This document shows positions 52,828 to 60,596 of a stretch of 64,000 bases of DNA, piece after piece. Position numbers and translations under genes: made by a program. Within the stretch, counting starts at the first letter, position 1, and the number at the start of each line of letters is the position of its first letter. Origin of the DNA: Eggerthella lenta DSM 2243 (GTDB taxonomy: Bacteria; Actinomycetota; Coriobacteriia; Coriobacteriales; Eggerthellaceae); the NCBI RefSeq assembly GCF_000024265.1, contig NC_013204.1, forward strand, positions 3,166,501 through 3,230,500, written 5' to 3'. The notes under the pieces are model-generated. The model had not been told where the DNA came from and searched no databases. It worked only from the letters and a program-made list of their open reading frames with translations.

Positions 52828-54273
52828 TCAGTCGGCGAACAGGTCGATGAGCTCCTGCTTCGAATGCACGCCGAGCTTCGCGTAGATGTTCTTCATGTGC
52901 GTGCGCACCGTCGCGGGCGAGCACACCAGCTCGTCGGCGATGAACGCGGCCGAGCGGCCCCGCGCAAGCTGCAGCATGATCTCCGACTCGCGCGCCGTGA
53001 TGCGGTATTCGGCCGCCAGCTCTTCGGCGCGCGCCGCGAAACGATCCTCCTCGGTGACCACGATCACGCGCTTCTCGTCGGTCGACGGTCGCCGCCGCGT
53101 CAGGTACAGCAGCAGCATGGAAAGCCCGTACACCGCCGCGATGGTGACGATCCAGTACAAACCCTCGGCCTCGCTGCCCGACGCTCCTCCCAGCCAATAG
53201 CCCGCCATGCCGAACAGCAGCTGCGACAGGCGGATGCACGCCGTGGCGAACGCGAACAGCACGTACGTCTTGAGCTTCTTCCACTGTATCTGGCACAGGA
53301 TGAAGTACAGCGCGCTGAACGAGATGAACTCGTACACGAGCACCAGCAGGCCCTGGAGCGCTTGCGAAGCCCAGCTTCCCAGCGTGAGCGGCAGCAGCAC
53401 CACCAGCGCCAGCAGTATCGGGAACAGATAGCGGTACAGCCGCTCCACGTCCACCGCGCGGGCGACGACGACCACGACGAAGCAGAACACGAGCGCCGCC
53501 GAAATGGCCCCGACGGCGGAGATGATGCCCGACCCGTCGGTGGCGACGCCGAGGAAGAACCCGTTGAGGATGCTCACCGTCGCCTCGAGGACGATCGAGA
53601 CCACCAACGCGTCGGCGATTCCCATCGCGCCCTGGCGATACGCCTTGAACGTCGCGGGCGCCGCGTCGTCTTCGGAGGAATCGAGCCACGCGCGGCCCCT
53701 CGCGCGCAGCAGCAACGCGACCGCGCCGACGAGCAGCACGCCCACCGCGACGACGAACGGCACGCCCATGAGGCTGCCGCACGCCAACGTGATCACGCTT
53801 TTCACCAGCATGCCCAGCGCTAGGATGCCCGCGATCCGCGCCGGCGTCTGATGGGCCACCACCTCAAGCCACGAGAGGTTCAAGCACGTCGATGCAACGC
53901 CGTACGTCAGCGCCAGGAGCACGAACACCCCCGATGAGCCGGGGGCGATCCAAGGAGCCACGGCGGGGGCGGCAACCAGGAGCAGCAGCAGTGCCGGCAG
54001 CACCACGGGCAGGCGGAAGCCGAGAATGAGGCCCTTCCACGCAAGCGCCATCACCGCGAGCGCGCACAGCAGCGACGACAGCGCGGTTGTCATGGAGAAC
54101 GACATGTCGGCGATGAACAGCGTGGACGTGGGAACCGAAGCGAGCGCCGAAGAGTACAGCAGGGAATTGGCGCCCCGGAACAGCCCGTATCCCAGCGCAA
54201 GCGCCAGCGTCCGACCGTTGACGAAGAACCGGCGGTAGTCTGCTGCCTGCGTTGTGTAGCGGCTGTCTTGCAT
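52828..54273 (-). CDS. membrane-embedded LuxR-type regulator (copy 4)
   Basis: A 481-residue protein with about 12 hydrophobic segments and a C-terminal LuxR HTH (ITARESEIMLQLARGRSAAFIADELVCSPATVRTHMKNIYAKLGVHSKQEL). Divergent from the Tat-lipoprotein PNPOx-like gene (54507), the likely target. Two identical 13-bp direct repeats, 36 bp apart, lie between the pair. Start at 54273 after GAGAGGGGATC. Confidence 0.85.
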   Translation of the reverse strand: MQDSRYTTQAADYRRFFVNGRTLALALGYGLFRGANSLLYSSALASVPTSTLFIADMSFSMTTALSSLLCALAVMALAWKGLILGFRLPVVLPALLLLLVAAPAVAPWIAPGSSGVFVLLALTYGVASTCLNLSWLEVVAHQTPARIAGILALGMLVKSVITLACGSLMGVPFVVAVGVLLVGAVALLLRARGRAWLDSSEDDAAPATFKAYRQGAMGIADALVVSIVLEATVSILNGFFLGVATDGSGIISAVGAISAALVFCFVVVVVARAVDVERLYRYLFPILLALVVLLPLTLGSWASQALQGLLVLVYEFISFSALYFILCQIQWKKLKTYVLFAFATACIRLSQLLFGMAGYWLGGASGSEAEGLYWIVTIAAVYGLSMLLLYLTRRRPSTDEKRVIVVTEEDRFAARAEELAAEYRITARESEIMLQLARGRSAAFIADELVCSPATVRTHMKNIYAKLGVHSKQELIDLFAD

Positions 54274-54363
54274 GATCCCCTCTCGCGTCAAGTACCTCCG
54301 TATTCTAACCGTTGAACGGCCCCGATGCCCCGCACATCTCGCGCCTCAAACGGCCAAAACGAA

Positions 54364-54412
54364 AAATACCGCAAAACAGGGCAGAGACGAAACGGGGCGA
54401 AATACCGCAAAA
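54364..54412. promoter_or_regulatory. direct-repeat candidate LuxR operator
   Basis: AAATACCGCAAAA occurs exactly at 54364-54376 and 54400-54412, in the region between the divergent LuxR gene and the PNPOx lipoprotein gene. Confidence 0.55.
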
Positions 54413-54506
54413 GGCGGCAAGGTGAACCGCCGTCTTCGAGGCAGAATCCAGAAAGCAAGGGTACGGGGCGAGCGGATGCGCGCCCCTCTGTCAGAAGGGA
54501 TGAACC

Positions 54507-55109
54507 ATGGAAGAACAATCTCAGGGCAAGCAGCTCAACCGACGCTCGTTCATTCAGGGTATCGCGGCAACGGGCGCTCTCGGCATCATGGCGGGCGCGG
54601 GCCTGTCGGGATGCGCGCCGCAGCAGCAAAGCGCCGCCGCCGAAGCGCCGCAGCAAGAGGCGGGTGCGAGCGCAGGCGAAGTGCACGAGTGGGTCGACGC
54701 GGTATCCTCCGCGAGCTTGGCCACGAACAAGTACACCACCTTCACCGAAACGCAGCTGCAAGACGCCGTCATGGCGTACCAGACCGAATGCGTCGTCTCC
54801 ACCTCGAACGAGGACGGCACGCCGAACATCGCCATCTTCGTGCCCGCAGCCATGATCGACGGAACGTACGTCGCGTTCGCCTGGGCCGAAAACCAGACGA
54901 AGGCGAACTTCGAGCGGGCGAAGATCGGCATGATCGCCTTCGACGTGCCGAACCCGACGGCCGAGACGAAGGAGCTGCGCCACCAGGGCTCGGTGGTGAA
55001 AGCGACCCTCGTGGAAGACGAATCCGTCATCGGGAAGCTGAAGGATGCCGACGAGCAGCTTGCCGTGTGCACCTTTGTGGAGATTACCGAACTCCTGCCC
55101 GTCGGTTAA
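54507..55109 (+). CDS. Tat-exported lipoprotein with PNPOx-type flavin-binding fold
   Basis: A 200-residue protein. The N-terminus has a Tat motif (NRRSFIQG, Arg12-Arg13) and lipobox LSGC (Cys36), so a folded, probably flavin-bearing protein is exported and lipid-anchored. After an Ala/Gln-rich linker, residues ~95-200 (ECVVSTSNEDGTPNIAIFV ... YVAFAWAENQTKANFERA) fit the pyridoxamine-oxidase split barrel. Extracytoplasmic, lipid-anchored PNPOx proteins are unusual, and substrate and cofactor are unknown. Divergent from a LuxR sensor and followed by a lone ACP. Confidence 0.78.
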   Translation: MEEQSQGKQLNRRSFIQGIAATGALGIMAGAGLSGCAPQQQSAAAEAPQQEAGASAGEVHEWVDAVSSASLATNKYTTFTETQLQDAVMAYQTECVVSTSNEDGTPNIAIFVPAAMIDGTYVAFAWAENQTKANFERAKIGMIAFDVPNPTAETKELRHQGSVVKATLVEDESVIGKLKDADEQLAVCTFVEITELLPVG

Positions 55110-55134
55110 CTCTTCGCGCGTTGTCCGATACAAT
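55106..55134 (+). promoter_or_regulatory. promoter of the acyl carrier protein gene
   Basis: TTAACT (55106-55111) and TACAAT (55129-55134) are 17 bp apart; the -35 overlaps the stop of the preceding gene. So the ACP gene has its own promoter as well as possible readthrough. Confidence 0.5.
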
Positions 55135-55166
55135 GGGTGCCACCGAAACCAGACGATAGGAGCGGC

Positions 55167-55385
55167 ATGGCAACCATCGACACCATCAAGACCATCCTCG
55201 AGGAGAACCTCGACATCGACCCGAGCACCGTCGAGGAAAGCTCGACGTTCGACTCGCTGGGCATCGACTCGCTCGACATGGTGGAGCTGATCTGCGACCT
55301 CGAAGAGGCCTGCGACGTGGACTTCGGCGAACCCGAGGGCCTCGACACCGTGGGCAGCCTCGTGGAGTACATCGACTCGCTGTAA
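55167..55385 (+). CDS. acyl carrier protein
   Basis: A 72-residue ACP: four-helix, acidic, with phosphopantetheine serine Ser35 in GIDSLDMVEL. ACP carries acyl groups on a phosphopantetheine arm. No fatty-acid, polyketide or lipid synthesis gene is nearby, so either it is the general fatty-acid ACP in an isolated location or it serves a local pathway. Start at 55167 after GATAGGAGCGGC. A perfect 30-bp palindromic terminator follows. Confidence 0.9.
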   Translation: MATIDTIKTILEENLDIDPSTVEESSTFDSLGIDSLDMVELICDLEEACDVDFGEPEGLDTVGSLVEYIDSL

Positions 55386-55420
55386 GCGCGACCGCGCACG
55401 CAGCGCCATCCAGCAGCACC

Positions 55421-55450
55421 GCGAAGGCCCGCCGATCGGCGGGCCTTCGC
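55421..55450. terminator. terminator hairpin after ACP
   Basis: A 30-bp perfect palindrome: GCGAAGGCCCGCCGA followed directly by its reverse complement. Between the convergent ACP and flavoprotein genes; suits bidirectional termination. Confidence 0.82.
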
Positions 55451-55482
55451 TTGTCCAGGGAGAATCGGGCCAGCAGAAAACC

Positions 55483-57015
55483 TTACGCGAGCGCCGCCTT
55501 GGCCGCGTTGGCGCCCGAGAAGCGGCCGGAGGTGTAGGACCAGTTCAGACCACACCCGCCCGCCGGGTAGTCGTCGTAGATGAACGTGCCGCAGCACACT
55601 TCGCCGGCCGCGTACAGGTGCGGGATGGGCTGACCGTCGGTGTCGAGCACCTGGAACTCGGTGTTCACGCGATAGCCGCCGAAGCTGCCGTGCGTGCACA
55701 CGCCCATCGTCAGCACGTAGAAGGGAGCCTCCGCGAGCGGGACGAGGTTCTCGGCCTTCTTCTTGAACTGGGTGTCCTCGCCGGACGCGGCCAGCTCGTT
55801 GTACGCGTCGAGCGCCGTCTGCGCCGCAGCGCCATCGATGCCGAGCGCTGCCGCCGCCTCGGCCACCGTGTCGGCCTTCGCGAACATGCCCTGCTCCAAG
55901 CCGAAGTCGAGCTTGCTGCGCAGATCCTCGTCAAGCGCGTCCACCATGGCCTGGTCGTACACCGCGAAAAACTTCTGATCGTCGAAGTGCGCCACGTCGT
56001 AGTAGATGTCGTGCGTCTGGCCGGCCTCGTTGGCGAAGCGCTCGCCCTTGGAGTTGATCCACAGCGCCTTGTTGCTGATGAGCTTCGACTGGCCCGGCTC
56101 CACGGGACAGGCGAGGATGCCGTTCGTGCCGCCGTGGCCCACGTAGTCCGCGCCGATGTCGAGGCCCATCTGCAGCCCCTCGCCCGTGCAGCCGACGCCC
56201 ACCTCGGTGTACACGCCCGAATAGTCGGGGCAGTACTCGTCGATCATCTCGACGTTGCGGCAGAACCCGCCCGTGGACACGATCGCGTTCTTCGCGTTGT
56301 AGAGCACCGTCGAGCCGTTCCCACGCTTTGCGAGCACGCCGGTCACCGCGCCGCCGTCATCGACCACGAGCGATTCCACCGTGGTGCCGAAGTGGAACTC
56401 GGCGCCGTGCTCCTGGGCGTACGCCGTGACGGCGCGCAGCGCGTCCATGGCGTTGTTGGCGCAGTTGTGGCCGCGCGGCACCGGGTCCTTGCCCTTCTTC
56501 GACACGGTCTCCTTGAAGAGCACGCCCAGCTCGCCTGTCAACCAGTCGATGGTTTCGCCGAAGTGCTCGGCGCAGAACTTCTGCACGTCGTAGTCCAGCT
56601 TGTCGCCGCCGCGCGACAGGAAGTAGTCGAGCAGCCCGGACGGATCGTCTTCGATGCCCGCGGCTTTCTGCAGCTGCGTGCCCGCGCCGTAGAACGTGCC
56701 GATGGCCAGCGAGCTGGAACCGGCCAGCCACGCCATCTTCTCCAGCAGCACGGTTTTCGCGCCGGCGGCCGCAGCCTGGCCCGCCGCCGTCACGCCGGCA
56801 CCGCCGCCGCCCAGAACCACCACGTCGAAGTCCACCGTCTCGTGCGCCTCGGCCGCCGCGGCCTGCTGCGGCGCGCAGCCGAACAGGCTGCCCAGCGCCA
56901 TCGTGGCCAAACCGCCCGTCAGCGCCTGGGCGAACTGCCGGCGCGTCAGCGGCATGGAAGCCCTCGTCCTCTCCGTGGTAGCGGTGGCGGTGCGTCCCGT
57001 CTTGATTCCCGTCAT
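55483..57015 (-). CDS. Tat-exported FAD-dependent reductase lipoprotein (copy 3)
   Basis: A 510-residue FAD_binding_2 flavoprotein. Signal LTRRQFAQ (Arg25-Arg26) and lipobox LFGC (Cys47). GxGxxG is VVVLGGGGAGVTAAG (66-80). No FMN-binding domain. The C-terminal part reads EVCCGTFIYDDYPAGG and CGLNWSYTSGR instead of the HGSNRLGGN of fumarate-type enzymes, so the substrate site differs from copy 1 and copy 2. Start at 57015 after AGGAAAGGATCAATC. Divergent from LuxR copy 5, whose operator candidate lies between them. Confidence 0.87.
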   Translation of the reverse strand: MTGIKTGRTATATTERTRASMPLTRRQFAQALTGGLATMALGSLFGCAPQQAAAAEAHETVDFDVVVLGGGGAGVTAAGQAAAAGAKTVLLEKMAWLAGSSSLAIGTFYGAGTQLQKAAGIEDDPSGLLDYFLSRGGDKLDYDVQKFCAEHFGETIDWLTGELGVLFKETVSKKGKDPVPRGHNCANNAMDALRAVTAYAQEHGAEFHFGTTVESLVVDDGGAVTGVLAKRGNGSTVLYNAKNAIVSTGGFCRNVEMIDEYCPDYSGVYTEVGVGCTGEGLQMGLDIGADYVGHGGTNGILACPVEPGQSKLISNKALWINSKGERFANEAGQTHDIYYDVAHFDDQKFFAVYDQAMVDALDEDLRSKLDFGLEQGMFAKADTVAEAAAALGIDGAAAQTALDAYNELAASGEDTQFKKKAENLVPLAEAPFYVLTMGVCTHGSFGGYRVNTEFQVLDTDGQPIPHLYAAGEVCCGTFIYDDYPAGGCGLNWSYTSGRFSGANAAKAALA

Positions 57016-57087
57016 GATTGATCCTTTCCTCCCTGGGGTGATGCTTCATGCCCTGCACTCTACGCACGATGCGCGCACCTCAGAAGC

Positions 57088-57138
57088 CACCTTCCGGGTG
57101 AAAAACACCCGATGCCGCCGGGTTTCACCCGGAAGGTG
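57088..57138. promoter_or_regulatory. CGGGTG/CACCCG palindromic operator candidate
   Basis: CACCTTCCGGGTGAAA (57088-57103) and its exact reverse complement (57123-57138) flank a 19-nt loop that contains CACCCG and CCGGG. Nested half-sites (CGGGTG-N5-CACCCG, CGGG-TTT-CACCCG) are typical of a multi-site operator. It lies between the divergent flavoprotein and LuxR genes. Confidence 0.65.
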
Positions 57139-57228
57139 TGAGGTGTGCTCTACGCGTAGTGCACGCGCTCGGGCGTGCTCGTATATACTGGTTGCCGTAC
57201 TTCGTCCCCCTGCAAGAATCGAGGATCG

Positions 57229-58746
57229 ATGCCGCACGCGAGCGCAACCGCTCGAACGAATCAGATGCGCGCCCTCATGGGCGGCGCCTTCCTGCCGTCG
57301 TTTCTGGGGCTGGCGGCCACGCGTGTCTGGCTGCAGGTGAACCTGTTCGCGTCGTACACGCAAAGCGACGACGGGCTGTTCACGGTGGTCAACAACCTCG
57401 CGTACGGCCTGGTGATGGTCATCGGCGCGGCCATCGCGCTGCGCAAGCCGTTCTCGAAGGGCAACCGCACGGCGGTGGCGTGGCTCGGCTTCGCCGTCAT
57501 GACGTTCTCCACCGTGCTCATCCTGGCGGGCAAGGAAACCGGTGCCGTCGATATCTTGGCGGTGGCCAGCGTGTGCGCCGGCATCGGCGGCGCGCTGGGC
57601 GGCGGCATGTGGACGGCGGCGTACGTGCGGCTGGGATTGCGCCAGTCGGTGCTGTACGGGTTCCTGTCGCTGGCCCTCGGATCGCTCGGCGGCCTGGCGC
57701 TCAGCTTCCTGCCCGAGGCGCTCAGCTACACGGTGAGCATGTTCATGCCGGCCATCGCCCTCTTGTGCTACCAGCGCGCCATGAAGACCGACGTGGGACC
57801 GCAACCCGCGCCCGAGCCGATCTACGACAAAGAGCCGCGCAGTACCATGCTGTTCATCTTCGGCGGCCTGGCCGTGTTCGGGTTGGCGCTGGGCATCTCG
57901 CGCGGCTTCCCCGCCGGCGAGCCCGTGCCCATGGACGCGCTGCAACGCGTCGTCCACCAGATGGGCGTCGTGGTGATCAGCCTGTTCATCATCTGGTGGT
58001 TCATCGTGAAGCGCAAGCGGCTGAGCTTCTCGTTCCTCTGGCGCATCGAGATCATGCTGGTGGCCGCGGGCATGCTGATCCTGTCGGTGTTCCCCGGGCA
58101 CTTCACGGGGCTGGCCATCGCCACCGTCAACATCGCCGACACGCTCATGCTGGGCGTGCTGTGGATCACGCTGCAGGACGTGGCGCGCCACACCACCACC
58201 GACGTGTACGCCGTGTACGGGTTCGCCTGGGCGTCGCGCGTGCTGTCGCGCGACGCGGGCCGCGTGCTGATCATGGTGCTGGGCGCGATGGGGGCCTCGT
58301 CGTACGCGGTGACCGCCGTCATCGGCATCGTGGTGTTCGCGCTGGCCGCCAGCATGGCGCTGCTGCTGTCGGACGGCATTTTGAAGCTGCGGCCGCTGTT
58401 CACCGAAGACGTGGCGGCTCCCGCCCGGCGAAGCGCGGTGAGCGCGGCGCGCGAGGCGAGGCGAGCGGAGATGGAAGGGGCGGGAGCCTCGACGCCGGCC
58501 CCCGCGGCGATGCCGAGCGCGCAGGCCCAGCCGGACCCGCAGGAGTGGTTCCGCGACGCGTTCGACCTCTCGGAGCGCGAGACGGAAGTGGCGCTGCTCA
58601 TCGCCCAGGGACGCAGCAAGTCCTACATCGCCGAGGCGCTGTGCCTGTCGGAGAACACGGTGCGCACGCACGCCAAGAACGTCTACACGAAGCTCGACGT
58701 GCATTCGAAGCAGGAATTGATCGACCTGCTGCAGAATAGGGAATAG
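57229..58746 (+). CDS. membrane-embedded LuxR-type regulator (copy 5)
   Basis: A 505-residue protein with about 12 hydrophobic segments up to ~400, an Ala/Pro-rich linker and a LuxR HTH (LSERETEVALLIAQGRSKSYIAEALCLSENTVRTHAKNVYTKLDVHSKQELIDLL). Divergent from the flavoprotein lipoprotein at 55483-57015. Start at 57229 (MPHASATARTNQ) after AATCGAGGATCG; an earlier in-frame start has no ribosome site. A bulged hairpin overlaps the stop. Confidence 0.87.
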   Translation: MPHASATARTNQMRALMGGAFLPSFLGLAATRVWLQVNLFASYTQSDDGLFTVVNNLAYGLVMVIGAAIALRKPFSKGNRTAVAWLGFAVMTFSTVLILAGKETGAVDILAVASVCAGIGGALGGGMWTAAYVRLGLRQSVLYGFLSLALGSLGGLALSFLPEALSYTVSMFMPAIALLCYQRAMKTDVGPQPAPEPIYDKEPRSTMLFIFGGLAVFGLALGISRGFPAGEPVPMDALQRVVHQMGVVVISLFIIWWFIVKRKRLSFSFLWRIEIMLVAAGMLILSVFPGHFTGLAIATVNIADTLMLGVLWITLQDVARHTTTDVYAVYGFAWASRVLSRDAGRVLIMVLGAMGASSYAVTAVIGIVVFALAASMALLLSDGILKLRPLFTEDVAAPARRSAVSAAREARRAEMEGAGASTPAPAAMPSAQAQPDPQEWFRDAFDLSERETEVALLIAQGRSKSYIAEALCLSENTVRTHAKNVYTKLDVHSKQELIDLLQNRE

Positions 58747-58763
58747 AGGCCTATCCTCTTCCC
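58738..58763 (+). terminator. terminator-like hairpin of LuxR copy 5
   Basis: AGGGAATAGAGG pairs with CCTCTTCCCT with a 2-nt bulge; it overlaps the stop codon. Confidence 0.45.
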
Positions 58764-58911
58764 TAGCGCGGCGGAAGCTTCGGCATGCGCGCGTCTTGCT
58801 CCGCGCCGATCGCATGCCGCTTCCTTGCCGAATCGGCGCAACGTGCGGTCGCTAGACCGCAGACGCCCTTTCGCGCCATGGGGAAGGGCTGTCCCAACGC
58901 ACGCATTCCGA

Positions 58912-58922
58912 CCCCCCCCCCC
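58912..58922 (+). repeat. 11-C homopolymer tract
   Basis: Eleven consecutive C in the 198-bp convergent gap between LuxR copy 5 and folC. Possible length-variable tract. Confidence 0.8.
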
Positions 58923-58944
58923 GCAGCGCCCGGGCAGAAGACGT

Positions 58945-60258
58945 CTACCCCTCCAGCTGCTCTTTCAGCGCGCCTACCGAGTACAGGCTGCCGAACGCGC
59001 AGATGAGGCCGTCGGCCCCCGCCAGCTCGCGCGCCTTCGCCAGCGCGTCGGCCATGTCGCGCGCGACGAGAGGCCGCATGTGCGCCGAGCACCCCAGCAC
59101 GTCCTGCCCCGTCCAGCGGATGGCGCGCGCCAGCCTGTCGGCGGAAAGCGCGCGCGGGTTGTCGGGCGTCACCGCCACGAACCCCCCGACGAGCGGCATC
59201 ACGGTTTCCAGCATGGCCGGGTAGTCCTTGTCCTCCAGCACCCCCATGATGAACACAGGCTTGCGACCGGGGAACACGTCGGCCAGCGAATCCACGAGCG
59301 CGCGGGCGCCCTGGGGATTGTGCCCGCCGTCCACGACGACGGTCGGCTCGCCCTCCCCCGCGCGCACGATCTCGAAGCGCCCCGGCCAGGCGGCGCCTGC
59401 GACGCCCTGACGCACCGCGTCGTCGTCGACGGCCCATCCGCGCGTGCGCAGCGCTTCGGTCACCTCGATGGCCAGCGCCGCGTTCGCCGGCTGGTACGAT
59501 CCCAGCAGCTTCGTGCGCAGGTCGGCGAAGCGCCCGTACGAGAACGAGCGCGCGGGCGCGCCGGAAGCGCCCCAATCCACCGGGCCCACGTTCAAGCACG
59601 CGAAATCGGGCACGGTGAGCGTATCGCCCGCCGCCGCGACCGCCTGCTCGACCACGGCCATCGCTTCGGCGTCCTGCGGCCACGACACCACGGCGGACCC
59701 CGGCTTCACGATGCCGGCCTTCTCGCCCGCAATGGCGGCCAGCGTGGTGCCGAGCAGCTTCGTGTGGTCGAGGCCGATGCGCGCGATGACGGCCGCCTCG
59801 GGCGCGTCGATGGCGTTCGTCGAATCGAGGCGCCCGCCGAGGCCCACTTCGAGCACCACGATATCGCAGCCTCGGCGCACGAAGTGCACGAGCGCCACCG
59901 CCGTCATCAGCTCGAACTCGGTGGGATGGTCGGCCATAGCCTCGGCCTGCCCCTTCACGAGCAGCGTCGCCTCGGTCAGCTCGTCGAGCGTGATGTTGGC
60001 GCCATCCACGCGGATGCGCTCTTCGAACGTGATGAGGTACGGGCTGGTGAACAGCCCCGTGCGCAGCTCCGCTGCCTGGAGGATGGAGGCCAGGTACGCG
60101 CAGGTCGAGCCCTTCCCGTTCGTGCCCGCCACGTGGACGAACTTGAGACGATCCTGCGGCCGGCCCAGCCGGTCGAGCAGCTCGCGAATGCGGTCGAGCC
60201 CCAGCCGCGACTCCAACCAGCGCGGCTCGTTGATGTAGGCGATAGGATCGAACGACAT
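58945..60258 (-). CDS. folC: folylpolyglutamate synthase / dihydrofolate synthase
   Basis: A 437-residue Mur-ligase-family enzyme. VHAVAGTNGKGST-type P-loop appears as HVAGTNGKGSTCAYL (~47-61), DGGHNPQGARAL is the C-terminal folate-ligase block, and VLEVGLGGRLDSTNA is the third motif. It adds glutamate to dihydropteroate and folates. Start at 60258 after AGGAGGTCCCT. The upstream extension runs through a parS site and is not coding. Single gene. Confidence 0.93.
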   Translation of the reverse strand: MSFDPIAYINEPRWLESRLGLDRIRELLDRLGRPQDRLKFVHVAGTNGKGSTCAYLASILQAAELRTGLFTSPYLITFEERIRVDGANITLDELTEATLLVKGQAEAMADHPTEFELMTAVALVHFVRRGCDIVVLEVGLGGRLDSTNAIDAPEAAVIARIGLDHTKLLGTTLAAIAGEKAGIVKPGSAVVSWPQDAEAMAVVEQAVAAAGDTLTVPDFACLNVGPVDWGASGAPARSFSYGRFADLRTKLLGSYQPANAALAIEVTEALRTRGWAVDDDAVRQGVAGAAWPGRFEIVRAGEGEPTVVVDGGHNPQGARALVDSLADVFPGRKPVFIMGVLEDKDYPAMLETVMPLVGGFVAVTPDNPRALSADRLARAIRWTGQDVLGCSAHMRPLVARDMADALAKARELAGADGLICAFGSLYSVGALKEQLEG

Positions 60259-60292
60259 AGGGACCTCCTGATGAGATGGGGATCGAGGCGAA

Positions 60293-60308
60293 TGTTTCAC
60301 GTGAAACA
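60293..60308. other. parS: parS centromere site (ParB binding)
   Basis: TGTTTCACGTGAAACA, perfect 16/16 match, 34 bp upstream of folC. Third perfect copy in the window. Confidence 0.92.
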
Positions 60309-60469
60309 TTCGTTCGCGCACAAGCGCGAAACGCGCGGGAGCGAAGCGACCCGTGCCTCGCGCGCAGCGCGAGAACAACCGCGCGGGTGGTCGGGCGGGA
60401 GCGAAGCGACCCGCCCATGCGCCCGCAGGGCGCATAATGGGCGCGCGGGTTGGCGCAGTAAGTCAGCGA

Positions 60470-60570
60470 GGGGCGCTGTGGTGCCCGAGATCGTGGGGAG
60501 GGCGAGGGCGAAGCGTACTTCGGTACGCGAGTCCTCGGCCTCGCCGCGAGATCGGGTGCCACAGCGCCCC
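60470..60570. ncRNA. 101-nt structured hairpin, possible RNA or terminator
   Basis: Two ~48-nt arms pair with several mismatches and G-U pairs, capped by GCGTAC-TTCG-GTACGC, a stable cUUCGg tetraloop. The outer end is GGGGCGCTGT/ACAGCGCCCC. It ends 26 bp past the stop of the NfnB-like gene, so it may terminate it, or be a repeated RNA element. Confidence 0.5.
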
Positions 60571-60596
60571 GCAGCGTCGGCGGGTTCCGAAGGCCG

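Larger units (their letters stand above)
60259..60596. other. structured intergenic region with parS
   Basis: 338 bp between folC and the NfnB-like gene. It holds a perfect parS, two direct copies of GCGGGAGCGAAGCGACCCG (60335-60353, 60395-60413; 60 bp apart) and a 101-bp hairpin (60470-60570). No gene seen. Confidence 0.6.

Noticed and set aside
60259-60435. N-terminal extension of the folC frame
   Set aside because: It runs through parS and GC-rich repeats; the ribosome site AGGAGG is just before the ATG at 60258.
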